NCBI GenBank assembly: GCA_024281995.1
Contig: JAMWZW010000011.1
Coordinates: 1-64,000, forward strand
Reading direction: 5' to 3'
Length of the DNA stretch: 64,000 bases
Source: Nitrosomonas sp.
GTDB taxonomy: Bacteria > Pseudomonadota > Gammaproteobacteria > Burkholderiales > Nitrosomonadaceae
The notes under the pieces were generated by a model, which saw only the letters and a list, made by a program, of their open reading frames with translations, did not search any database and had not been told where the DNA came from. Shown here one piece after another: positions 39,336 through 48,159 of the stretch (position 1 is the stretch's first letter; each line of letters begins with the position of its first letter). Position numbers and translations under genes: made by a program.

Positions 39336-39662
39336 ATGAGTCAGCATATTCATTACGTTACTGATGCTAATTTTGAAGCAGAAGTCTTACAATCAACAAC
39401 GCCTGTGCTTGTTGATTACTGGGCCGAATGGTGTGGTCCATGCAAAATGATAGCGCCGATACTGGATGAGATTGCAAGTGAATATGGTGATCGCCTAAAG
39501 GTAGCTAAATTGAATATTGATGAAAATCAAATAACACCCCCAAAATATGGTATTCGTGGTATTCCGACCTTAATGATTTTTAAGAATGGAACCATCGAAG
39601 CAACTAAAGTGGGGGCATTATCAAAATCACAATTGACAGCATTTATTGACAGTCATATTTAA
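39336..39662 (+). CDS. trxA: Thioredoxin
   Basis: 108 residues, the standard length of thioredoxin 1. The active site is [10 protein letters not shown] (redox Cys33 and Cys36), with the cis-Pro segment [15 protein letters not shown]. It reduces disulfides in cytosolic proteins. It precedes rho, as in many beta- and gammaproteobacteria. A GAGGATCCT sequence precedes the ATG. Confidence 0.97.
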   Translation: MSQHIHYVTDANFEAEVLQSTTPVLVDYWAEWCGPCKMIAPILDEIASEYGDRLKVAKLNIDENQITPPKYGIRGIPTLMIFKNGTIEATKVGALSKSQLTAFIDSHI

Positions 39663-39803
39663 ACTCGCTAGTCTAATAAATAAATGTGTGGGATCAATAA
39701 TTTTTGCAAAGATCGCACGACCTATTTGATTATCCCATCCGTAATAATTTTCCTTCCAATATCCTGATTTTTCACCCAGTATTATTTTTTCACGAGCTTT
39801 TTC

Positions 39804-41063
39804 ATGCGCTTATCTGATCTGAAAAACTTACATGTCACAGAACTAGTAAAAATGGCCGTCGAAAACGAAATCGATGGCGCCAATCGAATGCGAAAACAGG
39901 ATTTAATTTTCGCTTTACTTAAAAATCAAGCACGTAAGGGTGAAAATATATATGGTCATGGAACTCTGGAAGTATTGCAAGATGGCTTTGGCTTTCTGCG
40001 TTCTCCAGATACTTCGTATTTGGCCGGTCCGGATGACATTTATATTTCTCCTAGCCAAATTAGGCGGTTCAATCTTCATACGGGAGATTCTATCGATGGT
40101 GAAATTCGTCCTCCAAAAGATGGCGAACGTTACTTTGCGTTGGTAAAGGTTGATAAGGTTAATAATGAACCGCCGGAAAATTCCAAACAAAAAATTCTGT
40201 TTGAAAACCTGACCCCGTTATTTCCTGATGAACGATTGGTTCTTGAACGAGATATCAAAGCAGAAGAGAACATTACAGGCCGCATTATTGATCTGATTGC
40301 ACCCATTGGCAAAGGCCAACGTGGATTGCTGGTTGCCAGCCCAAAATCAGGTAAAACAGTCATGTTGCAACATATTGCACATGCGATCGCAGCGAATTAT
40401 CCGGATGTGATTCTAATGGTGCTGTTGATTGATGAACGCCCTGAAGAAGTAACGGATATGATTCGATCTGTGAGAGGAGAAGTAATTTCCTCTACGTTTG
40501 ATGAATCAGCCATGCGGCATGTGCAAGTAGCCGATATGGTGATTGAAAAAGCCAAGCGTCTGGTTGAACATAAAAAAGATGTCGTAATTTTACTAGATTC
40601 AATTACGCGGCTGGCCCGTGCATATAACACGGTAGTGCCAGCTTCAGGAAAGGTACTGACAGGTGGTGTAGACGCAAGTGCGTTGCAACGGCCAAAACGA
40701 TTCTTTGGTGCTGCTCGAAATGTTGAAGAAGGAGGATCGCTGACGATTATTGCCACAGCATTAATTGATACCGGGTCCCGCATGGATGATGTCATTTATG
40801 AAGAATTTAAGGGTACCGGCAATATGGAGATACATCTTGATCGACGTATGGCTGAAAAGCGTATCTACCCAGCAATTAATGTAAATCGATCAGGTACACG
40901 CCGCGAAGAATTGTTAATTGCGCCAGATGTATTACAAAAAATATGGGTGTTGCGTAAATTACTGCATCCTATGGATGATATGGATGCTATGGCATTTTTA
41001 TTGGATAAGATTAAAGCAACTAAGAATAATTCTGATTTTTTTGATTCTATGAGAAGAGTGTGA
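39804..41063 (+). CDS. rho: Transcription termination factor Rho
   Basis: 419 residues, full length. The N-terminal helical part starts [15 protein letters not shown]; the RNA-binding cold-shock-like domain contains [19 protein letters not shown] and [12 protein letters not shown]. The ATPase domain has Walker [23 protein letters not shown] (Walker B region) and the Q/R loops in [20 protein letters not shown]. It forms the hexameric RNA helicase that ends Rho-dependent transcripts. It lies 141 bp after trxA. Confidence 0.97.
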   Translation: MRLSDLKNLHVTELVKMAVENEIDGANRMRKQDLIFALLKNQARKGENIYGHGTLEVLQDGFGFLRSPDTSYLAGPDDIYISPSQIRRFNLHTGDSIDGEIRPPKDGERYFALVKVDKVNNEPPENSKQKILFENLTPLFPDERLVLERDIKAEENITGRIIDLIAPIGKGQRGLLVASPKSGKTVMLQHIAHAIAANYPDVILMVLLIDERPEEVTDMIRSVRGEVISSTFDESAMRHVQVADMVIEKAKRLVEHKKDVVILLDSITRLARAYNTVVPASGKVLTGGVDASALQRPKRFFGAARNVEEGGSLTIIATALIDTGSRMDDVIYEEFKGTGNMEIHLDRRMAEKRIYPAINVNRSGTRREELLIAPDVLQKIWVLRKLLHPMDDMDAMAFLLDKIKATKNNSDFFDSMRRV

Positions 41064-41124
41064 GCATAGTTTTTATGCTTGCACCGATAAGCGCATTAAA
41101 GGATAATGCCAAACTTTTTAATAA

Positions 41125-41148
41125 CTTCTTAATCTTTCTTTTAAGAAG
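41125..41148 (+). other. Hairpin directly upstream of rpmE
   Basis: CTTCTTAA and TTAAGAAG form an 8-bp stem with an 8-nt pyrimidine-rich loop, just before the rpmE ribosome binding site. It may be the rho terminator remnant or an L31 leader structure; neither is proven. Confidence 0.35.
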
Positions 41149-41175
41149 ACAACGGAATAATTGAGGATATTAACG

Positions 41176-41388
41176 ATGAAAGAAGGTATTCATCCAGATT
41201 ACCACGAGATAACAGTTACTTGCAGTTGTGGAAATGTTTTTAAAACTCGCTCAACTATGAACAAGGCTTTGAGCATTGAAGTTTGTTCACTTTGCCATCC
41301 ATTTTATACCGGCAAGCAAAAGATTGTTGATACTGCGGGAAGGGTTGAAAAATTCCGCCAGAAATACAGCAAGAATGCAACGAAATAA
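41176..41388 (+). CDS. rpmE: 50S ribosomal protein L31 (zinc-binding form)
   Basis: 70 residues. The [21 protein letters not shown] terminus and the [13 protein letters not shown] segment supply the four Cys of the zinc-binding (C+) L31 type. I chose the ATG at 41176, placed 8 bp after GAGGA; a maximal frame from TTG 41161 would add five residues atypical for L31. It follows rho in the same direction. Confidence 0.96.
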   Translation: MKEGIHPDYHEITVTCSCGNVFKTRSTMNKALSIEVCSLCHPFYTGKQKIVDTAGRVEKFRQKYSKNATK

Positions 41389-41402
41389 TCTTTCAATACT
41401 GT

Positions 41403-41428
41403 AAATGGAAACGCAACCATTTCCATTT
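41403..41428. terminator. Weak terminator-like hairpin between rpmE and cupin genes
   Basis: AAATGGAAA and TTTCCATTT form a 9-bp stem with an 8-nt loop, followed by a T-rich but interrupted tail. It lies between the 3' ends of convergent genes, where a terminator is expected. Confidence 0.5.
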
Positions 41429-41533
41429 GTCGTTTATTATTAGCGCAAGACAAATCGCAGGATGAATGTAAAGCAAATAACCTCTACTCCCTTTAGAAAT
41501 TAATTTCCGCTCACAATCTCTTGTAGAGGTTAA

Positions 41534-41854
41534 TCAATAATGCACTGCAAGCCAGACAGTTTCATTATTAGGGTCAGTCCATATGACTTTATGTTTTTTA
41601 TGTGAGGGAATATTAATATAATCACCCTCACTGAGTTTTATTGCTGATTGATCTTCAAAGGAGAGCACTGCGTTCCCTTTTATTACCATTACCCATTCAT
41701 TTTTTTCTTGATCATACCACTCAGATTCAAGGGATTTGTGACCTTTTGAAACAATTCTTTGAATAGTTACGCTATTGTGCTGTAGTAAAGTTTCGAATAA
41801 TTCTTGATTCAACTTGTGAGGGATATTTACAAGAATATTTTGTGGTTTAATCAT
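41534..41854 (-). CDS. Small cupin-domain protein
   Basis: 106 residues forming one cupin-2 barrel: WVMVIKGNAVLSFEDQSAIKLSEGDYINIPSHKKHKV covers both conserved cupin motifs, with the G(X)5D..IP..H pattern. A single-domain cupin may bind a metal through the motif His residues, but the usual first-motif HxH is not present. Substrate unknown. It is divergent from the tandem regulators. Confidence 0.8.
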   Translation of the reverse strand: MIKPQNILVNIPHKLNQELFETLLQHNSVTIQRIVSKGHKSLESEWYDQEKNEWVMVIKGNAVLSFEDQSAIKLSEGDYINIPSHKKHKVIWTDPNNETVWLAVHY

Positions 41855-42336
41855 AAATATTTTTACCTTAAAAAGATAATCGGATTTCGCATGGGTAGTA
41901 AAGAATTTTAAGTCTAGTAGTCGTTAAGCCTGCTGAATTTTTCCTTTAACTTAACTTCCAGAATGTAGTATAGCTTGCAGTACCATTCAATAAAAATTAG
42001 GTAATTCTGCTTTTTTTCCACCGCCGCATCTAAACTTCAGTTTTTTTTCAATGGCGCTAAATTGTGTGTTCTTGCTCAAGATCAAAGTCTGTAACTAGTA
42101 ATAGGATATATTGCATTAAATTTTAGTGGGGTTTGTTAAAGCTACTTGTATCCTTTGACGATAAGAGAAAAATTAATGAATGAGATAAAAAACGCTATCG
42201 AGTTTGGAGGTGCGACGAGGATGCACTTAGATGTTGATGACAATTATTTTCTTAGTGATAAAAATCACGTAATTAATAATTATCAACAGCGATAATTGGT
42301 TGCAGTCGCATTATTCTTAATAATAGTAATTAATAA
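41855..42336. other. Divergent intergenic region with dyad and short frame
   Basis: About 480 bp between the cupin gene and the first regulator. It contains a CRP/FNR-like dyad (42255-42268) and an FNR-like half match TTGCTCAAGATCAA (42072-42085, one mismatch). A 39-codon frame at 42176-42295 (starts MNEIKNAIEF) has only a weak ribosome binding site, so I do not call it a gene. The region is AT-rich and probably holds promoters in both directions. Confidence 0.45.
42255..42268. promoter_or_regulatory. CRP/FNR-family-like dyad upstream of the first regulator
   Basis: GTGATAAAAATCAC is a perfect dyad (5-bp arms, 4-bp spacer) 68 bp before the GTG start of the first regulator. The reverse-complement 14-mer is found at 25081-25094, so the two loci may share a regulator. 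Confidence 0.4.
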
Positions 42337-43053
42337 GTGTCTCAATTCATAGATTACAAGTGTTTAAGTATTCCAATGGTTGATCCTATAAATATTCGTA
42401 TAATCGTCGCTGAGAGTTCTGATCTTGTTCGTATCGGTTTGTGTTCATTGTTTAAAAATTATGCTGCGATTAGTGTAGTTGCAGAAACCGATTGTTTGGA
42501 AGATTTATTAAGCCTTACGGCACAATATAAGCCAGATGTCATTCTGCTTGATCTGCAAATGGGTGGTAGTAGTTATGCCCAGTATATTAATGAATTGCTA
42601 AGTGTATCCCCATGCAGCAAAATATTAGCTTTAGCTTACGATGATGACAAGAATCTATATTTACAAGCATCTCGATCGGGTGTGTCGGGGATTATTAATA
42701 AGGGATACTCATGTAAGTTGTTACTAAAAGCTATTCATGCCGTGCATGCGGGTCAGATTTGGTTTGAGCGACATTATATAACGCAATTAACTCAGCAAAA
42801 ACAATTGATTCCGGATTCATCGCTCGTATTGCAAACCAGTGGGACAGAATTAGATGATTCAAATCTGAGCAATAGTGAGCGCCGTATTGCTCTCCTTGCT
42901 TGTAAGGGATTTTCTGCAAAAGAGATTAGTAGACAATATTCAATTACCGAAGGAACTGTACGCAATCAGCTTTCGGCAATTTATAAGAAAATGCGTGTCA
43001 AAAAACAAATCGAGCTTTGCCTGAAGGCGCCACTCTATAATTACTTCCGATAA
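42337..43053 (+). CDS. NarL/LuxR-type response regulator, copy 1
   Basis: 238 residues from GTG 42337; ATG 42376 (MVDPINIRII) would align better with copy 2. The receiver domain (about 20-135) keeps the phospho-acceptor Asp72 (VILLDLQM) and the conserved Lys in GIINKGYS. The acidic pair near the N terminus is AE (VAESSDL) instead of the usual DD, so metal binding and phosphorylation may be altered. The C-terminal HTH (about 175-232; LSNSERRIALLACKGFSAKEIS...TVRNQLSAIYKKM) is typical LuxR/GerE. It is the first of two tandem paralogues ahead of the copper oxidase genes. Confidence 0.88.
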   Translation: MSQFIDYKCLSIPMVDPINIRIIVAESSDLVRIGLCSLFKNYAAISVVAETDCLEDLLSLTAQYKPDVILLDLQMGGSSYAQYINELLSVSPCSKILALAYDDDKNLYLQASRSGVSGIINKGYSCKLLLKAIHAVHAGQIWFERHYITQLTQQKQLIPDSSLVLQTSGTELDDSNLSNSERRIALLACKGFSAKEISRQYSITEGTVRNQLSAIYKKMRVKKQIELCLKAPLYNYFR

Positions 43054-43309
43054 TCCTACATGATTGGGATATTTGTCCCAGAATAAACAATTAATAATTA
43101 TTTTCCGGGGACAAATGACATCTATTCTTCACAAAGTAGATTTGATAAAATAATCAATCAAATTAGAGAGATAGTTATTAAGTAATACATTGTAAATTCT
43201 AATTAATTCTTGTGAGTCTCAGAAAAATAATACTACCGGAATGATTTTGATGAAGGCTCTCAAAAAAACTCAGTCTTTGTTATATGGTTATTGGTAGGTA
43301 ATTAAAGAC

Positions 43310-44035
43310 GTGACTGAGCAATCTTATGTAAAGATTCGTGTAATTGCGGCAGAAAGCTTTGAACTTGTGCGTATCGGCTTGCGTAAGCTTTTTGAGAATA
43401 ATTCTTATATTCAATTGGTTGCGGAAACTGATTGTATTGAGAATTTGTTTAATATGACCGTACGGCATAAGCCAGATATAATTCTTGTCGATTTGCACTT
43501 AAATAATGGTAATTGTGCGGAATATATTTCAAAGCTATTAAGTGCCTGCCCTCAAAGCAAAGTACTAGCTTTTTCCGATCACAATAATGAATATACTTGC
43601 CTGGAAGCTTTTCGTTCAGGAGCAATGGGTATTATTGGCAAGCATCAATCTTCTGAATTGTTATTAAAAGCCATCCGGGCGATTCATGCAGGCCAAGTCT
43701 GGTTTGATCGTCGCATTACCAAATTGCTGTGGCAAGCACAATTTAATACAAATCAAGTACCGGAAATGAAACTTAATCCCGAGCAAGTACAGCAATTAAA
43801 ATTGCGTGATAGTGAACGTCAAATTGCCTATCTTGCGTGTAAGGGCATGTCAGCTAAAGAGATCAGCTCCTTATTACTTGTTACTGAGAAGACTGTGCGC
43901 AATCAACTCTCTGTTATTTATAAAAAAATAGGTGTGAAAAAGCAAATTGAATTGTGCCTAAAAGCTCCTCTCTACAATTACTTTAAAGATTCCTACATAG
44001 CCGGGATATTTATCCCGGAAGATCCCGAAAAATAG
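43310..44035 (+). CDS. NarL/LuxR-type response regulator, copy 2
   Basis: 241 residues starting at GTG 43310, preceded by GGTAGG. The domain layout is the same as the upstream copy: receiver with Asp61 (ILVDLHLN), Lys in GIIGKHQS, and AE (AAESFEL) in place of the usual acidic pair. The HTH near 175-230 reads LRDSERQIAYLACKGMSAKEIS...TVRNQLSVIYKKI. Both copies end GVKKQIELCLKAPLYNYF-like, and this one continues with KDSYIAGIFIPEDPEK. The gene lies 239 bp upstream of the split copper oxidase genes and may regulate them. Confidence 0.88.
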   Translation: MTEQSYVKIRVIAAESFELVRIGLRKLFENNSYIQLVAETDCIENLFNMTVRHKPDIILVDLHLNNGNCAEYISKLLSACPQSKVLAFSDHNNEYTCLEAFRSGAMGIIGKHQSSELLLKAIRAIHAGQVWFDRRITKLLWQAQFNTNQVPEMKLNPEQVQQLKLRDSERQIAYLACKGMSAKEISSLLLVTEKTVRNQLSVIYKKIGVKKQIELCLKAPLYNYFKDSYIAGIFIPEDPEK

Positions 44036-44274
44036 GGACAACTTAGAAGCATTTTTAGGACAAATAGCATCTATTTGTCAGAAATTACCTCTGCTAGAAT
44101 TATTTCTTCGATAAATTAAATAGATAGCGTGTATTAGTCTCTGCTGTCTATCTGTTAATCGTAAACTCCAAATAAATCGTCAATTTCAAGTACAAACCCG
44201 TTCGTCGATCGAGGCAATTTTATTTTACGGCTTGTTGGAGGATTTTTTTTTACATTTAAGGAGGGATGTTAAGA
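44036..44274. other. Promoter region of the copper oxidase genes
   Basis: About 240 bp with no gene. The first part (to about 44090) is still similar to the region after copy 1 of the tandem regulators. A strong AAGGAGGG lies at 44258-44265, well placed for the ATG at 44275. Confidence 0.4.
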
Positions 44275-45273
44275 ATGTCGTTTCAAATGAATCAACCTTG
44301 CGGTGCCATGGAGTTGTCAGAAAATTCCAATGCCACGCAATCTTCACCCCATCATGTGCTGTTAAAGCAGTTCTTGGTGGTGTTTTTAGTGTTAGCGCTA
44401 GCATTTATCGATAAGAGTCTCGCGGCAGAGCATGTTATCCAATTAACCGCCAAAGAAACGCGGGCTGATGGTTTTGGTAATGAGTTACTAGCTTATAAGA
44501 TGGTAAGTCATACAGTGAATGGCCAGGACATTACAAGCCGCTACAGTTCTGAAGCTACGATTCCGGGACCAACCATAGAATTGACTGAAGGCGATACGGT
44601 CGAGATATCAATTTTTAATGAGATTTTTAATAATGATGTACAAGTACCGGGAATCAGCAAGCAAGTTAGTATCCATGTGCATGGGGTTCATTACAACATT
44701 CTCAGCGATGGCACACTTAAGGTGATTAATAAGGTAGATGATGAGGGTGCAGGCGCTGGTTTGGAGCCAGGAGCCGTGTATTCCGTTTATACCTACACCT
44801 GGAATGTTGCACCAGGAACTGTCGGAACATGGGCGTATCATGATCACAATTTTGAAACGCACAATGGTGCGGAACATCGAGGTCTTTTTGGGGCAATTAT
44901 TGTTAATCCGATCGGCGCAGCCCATTACGCCAAAGAATATGTACTGTATCTAGGTGATGACGCATTTTGGGGCATGGAAATCAATGGTGCCACTAAGAAA
45001 CAATCGAAACATGGGCCCAATCCAACATTAACCGCCAAAGAAGACACGCATGTGCGGTTTCATTTAATTGCTTTAGGTACTGATCTACATACTTTCAAGC
45101 TTAATGGTTATCAATGGTTTGATCCGGGAACCACTAATCGTATCAACGAAGTAGCGATTGGTCCGCTTGAGAAACATGTGTTTAGTATTAAAGCTGAGCA
45201 TAGCGCTCACTATGAGGATAAAAATCTTTCAAACAAGCTATTGGGTATGAGAGGTAAATTTAATGTTCAGTAA
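44275..45273 (+). CDS. Multicopper oxidase-like protein A (domain-1 copper motifs only)
   Basis: 332 residues; Sec signal peptide with hydrophobic core QFLVVFLVLALAF and likely cleavage after KSLAA. Two cupredoxin domains. Domain 1 holds full copper motifs: HVHG (His134, His136) and WAYHDHN (His189, His191). Domain 2 has lost the trinuclear ligands: HTFKLNG keeps the type 1 His272 but has Lys275 and Asn277 where His is expected, and the HCH motif is missing (HSAHYEDKN...GMRGKF keeps only the Met). So it cannot form a full copper set alone. AAGGAGG precedes the chosen ATG. It overlaps gene B by 11 bp. Confidence 0.85.
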   Translation: MSFQMNQPCGAMELSENSNATQSSPHHVLLKQFLVVFLVLALAFIDKSLAAEHVIQLTAKETRADGFGNELLAYKMVSHTVNGQDITSRYSSEATIPGPTIELTEGDTVEISIFNEIFNNDVQVPGISKQVSIHVHGVHYNILSDGTLKVINKVDDEGAGAGLEPGAVYSVYTYTWNVAPGTVGTWAYHDHNFETHNGAEHRGLFGAIIVNPIGAAHYAKEYVLYLGDDAFWGMEINGATKKQSKHGPNPTLTAKEDTHVRFHLIALGTDLHTFKLNGYQWFDPGTTNRINEVAIGPLEKHVFSIKAEHSAHYEDKNLSNKLLGMRGKFNVQ

Positions 45274-48031
45274 ATGTGAAAACCTTCTCATGGATGATAA
45301 GAATAGCAAAATGAATAGCAAAGAAACTTATGGCCTTAACAGACCAATTATGCAATTAATAAAATGTATGGTGGTTGCAGCGGCATTACTGACTTCATCA
45401 GTTGTATTAGCTGCTGTTCATAATATTACGCTGACGGCCAAAACGTTACCGAATGGTCAGCTAGCATACGCACTGGGTGGTAATGAAGCAGTGATTCCAG
45501 GACCCACTTTATTTGTAAAAGAAGGTGATACTGTTAACGTAACGCTAAATAATGATACCAGTATAAGAGTAGGGTTTAAAATTCCGGGCTTGCAACAAAG
45601 CTCCGCCAAAGTTAAGCCAGGCGAAAATAAAAAATATACTATTAAAGCCAAAAAAGCGGGTACCTACGCGTACCATGGCAATATGGACGGAAAGGAATTG
45701 CTGGGCTTGTTTGGCGCACTCGTAGTCGACAAGGCGAACGGTCCAGTCGATCGTTACGTAGAAGCGAATGGTAACACCGTTCCCGTTACGCAATCTGATA
45801 TCACCAAGCAATTTGTTTTGTTCATGGTGGGATCAACCTTCTGGGGAAGCGAAATTGCAAGTGATGGTACACAAAAGCCGCTATGGGCTAATCCACATCC
45901 AGGTGCCGTTGAAAATGATATTGTACGTTTTCATATTTTGTCGGTAGGTCCAGGGCATACGTTCCATTTACATGCACACCGCTGGTTTAAAACCGGTACA
46001 AACGAAGTGATTGATACCAAATTGCTGGCGGAAGGCTCCGATACCCACTCGTTTACCGTCAAAGCTGGGACGGGTGTTGGCGCTGGAAATTGGCAATATC
46101 ACTGTCACTTGATTGCGCACATGGAAGCAGGCATGCATGGCAGCTTCATCGTTGATCCGGTGGGTGGAGATGGTGCCGGTATTGTTGGCGCATCGCCATA
46201 TGGCAACATATTGTTAGGAACAAAACCGAATGAACCGGGCGTAGTTACTTTCGAAGTCAGCGATGAGCCGGCTAGCTGGTTCAGAAGTGCGCGTGGTGAC
46301 GCCATTGTTGGACTACCGTTTGACATTAAAACCAAATCTCTGGAAGTGATTTATCCGGGGAGTAGTGTTAACTTCGTCATGTCCGATACCAATGGCGTGC
46401 ATACTATCAGCTCGCTATTGTGGCCGACCGGTGCACAGCATATGCCTTTCGATCAGTCCAGCGCTTATCGCGGCGGTGGGTTCGTGACATTGCATACGCC
46501 TGGATTGTATGTATTTACCTGTAAAGTGCATCCATACATGTTTGGTGCAGTTATAGTAGATGATCCAGGCACTGATCAAGGGTTTGATTTAGGCAATTCT
46601 CAAAACAACTACACCATTGATTTAGTCACAGGCCTTAAAAACTTACCTACCAGCAGTGATCTGGCAGTGCGATTACTTAAAACATTTTTTATCGCAACCG
46701 CACCTGTCAATTGGCAGGATTATTCAACCGGTCAGTGGAATGTGAAATTTCCAAACTTACCGCTCATTACTTCAGGTGGCGTAGTAAATTTATCAACGCT
46801 TAACATAAACGGACAAGCACTTTCCGTGGGATTGACACCGAAAAAACCCGGTGTAGGAGAAGTGTGGATCAATACGCAATTTGAGAAAACGGCCGGAAAA
46901 GACAAACCCGGTACCAGTACTGTGGTTAATACCTCGACCTGGCAAGTGACGCGTAAAGTAGCGTTACCGCAAATCAACAACAATAACCCGCACAACATGT
47001 GGTCTAACCGGGATCAATCGGTGATTTATCAAACGCAGTGGTTTGATAACAAGTTTTCGATGATCAATCGGGAAACCGGCGAACTCATCAAAAATATTAC
47101 AGTAGGGTATTCACCTTCTCATGTGGTGACCATACCGAATACCGATGATATTACGATTGCGATCAATGGTGAAAATGGTATTTCAATGATTCCGGCTGGC
47201 ACAACCAATGTAACCAAAATGTTGCCCACCCAGGATCACGGTCATATCTCTGCAAATCCGCACGGTCACTGGATTAGTGCTGATGGTTCCAAAATTGTAA
47301 CGCCGAACATCAATACCAATGATATCGGCATCTATGGAACCGATGGTGGCATACACGCCCGCACACCAACCGGAAATAATGCGCCGGGCGCGCATCCGAT
47401 TGCCATTGGCATGATGCCGGATTCCAGCAAAATTTATGCTGCGAACTTACTGCATCATTCGTTAAGTGTGCTGGATGGTAGTACCGGAGCATTACTGACA
47501 ACTATCGATTTGATTGCTGACTACAATCCGATTACTGGAGCGTTTGTCGATGGCGATCAAAATAACGATCCGGAAGCTTATGGCATACTGCCGATTCAAT
47601 CGCCGGTATCTCCGGATGGTAAGGCCGTAGTGATTGCTTCAACGGGTGGACAGATTGTCATCGTCGATACAGCTACGGACAAAATTGTCAAATCGCTGCT
47701 TTGCGATCCGGGTTGTCATGGTGCGAATTTTGGAGCTAAAGAAGGCGGCGGCTACTATGCGTACGTCACGACTAAATTCGGTAATAGATTGACGGTAGTC
47801 GATCTTGATCCGGACAATGATGGCGATCTCCGCAAAGCAAAAATTGCCGGCTATGTATCATTGGTGGATACTGCAAATACTACTAAAGACGATACCGTCA
47901 GCAGTTTGCCAGGATTTGGCGGTCAAGGTGTTTTGGCTGTACCCAACGTTTATAATGGCTGGGTGCAAAACCTCCCTAAACATTGGAAAGATACTTTGAC
48001 AGATGCGCAGCAAAATCCAATCGGTCAATAA
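45263..48031 (+). CDS. Multicopper oxidase-like protein B with third cupredoxin and beta-propeller
   Basis: 922 residues; GAGGT precedes the ATG. The signal peptide core is IKCMVVAAALLTSSVVLAA after about 29 residues. Domain 1 lacks copper ligands: GFKIPG stands where HxHG is expected and YHGN (His138) replaces HxH. Domain 2 is complete: HTFHLH (His232, 235, 237) and YHCHLIAHMEAGM (His280, Cys281, His282, His286, Met291). A third cupredoxin (about 365-435) has its own type 1 set (His380, Cys420, His423, Met426). The rest (about 490-920) is a YVTN-type beta-propeller. It complements protein A's missing motifs. Periplasmic; reaction unknown. Confidence 0.85.
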   Translation: MFSKCENLLMDDKNSKMNSKETYGLNRPIMQLIKCMVVAAALLTSSVVLAAVHNITLTAKTLPNGQLAYALGGNEAVIPGPTLFVKEGDTVNVTLNNDTSIRVGFKIPGLQQSSAKVKPGENKKYTIKAKKAGTYAYHGNMDGKELLGLFGALVVDKANGPVDRYVEANGNTVPVTQSDITKQFVLFMVGSTFWGSEIASDGTQKPLWANPHPGAVENDIVRFHILSVGPGHTFHLHAHRWFKTGTNEVIDTKLLAEGSDTHSFTVKAGTGVGAGNWQYHCHLIAHMEAGMHGSFIVDPVGGDGAGIVGASPYGNILLGTKPNEPGVVTFEVSDEPASWFRSARGDAIVGLPFDIKTKSLEVIYPGSSVNFVMSDTNGVHTISSLLWPTGAQHMPFDQSSAYRGGGFVTLHTPGLYVFTCKVHPYMFGAVIVDDPGTDQGFDLGNSQNNYTIDLVTGLKNLPTSSDLAVRLLKTFFIATAPVNWQDYSTGQWNVKFPNLPLITSGGVVNLSTLNINGQALSVGLTPKKPGVGEVWINTQFEKTAGKDKPGTSTVVNTSTWQVTRKVALPQINNNNPHNMWSNRDQSVIYQTQWFDNKFSMINRETGELIKNITVGYSPSHVVTIPNTDDITIAINGENGISMIPAGTTNVTKMLPTQDHGHISANPHGHWISADGSKIVTPNINTNDIGIYGTDGGIHARTPTGNNAPGAHPIAIGMMPDSSKIYAANLLHHSLSVLDGSTGALLTTIDLIADYNPITGAFVDGDQNNDPEAYGILPIQSPVSPDGKAVVIASTGGQIVIVDTATDKIVKSLLCDPGCHGANFGAKEGGGYYAYVTTKFGNRLTVVDLDPDNDGDLRKAKIAGYVSLVDTANTTKDDTVSSLPGFGGQGVLAVPNVYNGWVQNLPKHWKDTLTDAQQNPIGQ

Positions 48032-48052
48032 TTAATTTGACTTAGAAGTTGC

Positions 48053-48091
48053 AAAAAACGGCTACCGGATTAAAACCGGTAGCCGTTTTTT
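48053..48091. terminator. Strong bidirectional terminator
   Basis: Stem of 16 perfect base pairs: AAAAAACGGCTACCGG against CCGGTAGCCGTTTTTT, with a 7-nt loop. The U-runs on both strands serve both the copper oxidase operon and the convergent porin gene. Confidence 0.92.
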
Positions 48092-48159
48092 GTGATGTTT
48101 CTTATGACAACGACTATTTCAGGTTAAGAAAGAGCGTTACAGAAATTTTCGATGTTCGG

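Noticed and set aside
42176-42295. 39-codon frame MNEIKNAIEFGG... in the divergent region
   Set aside because: Weak ribosome binding site, no recognisable product, and it overlaps the dyad; may be translated but evidence is too thin.
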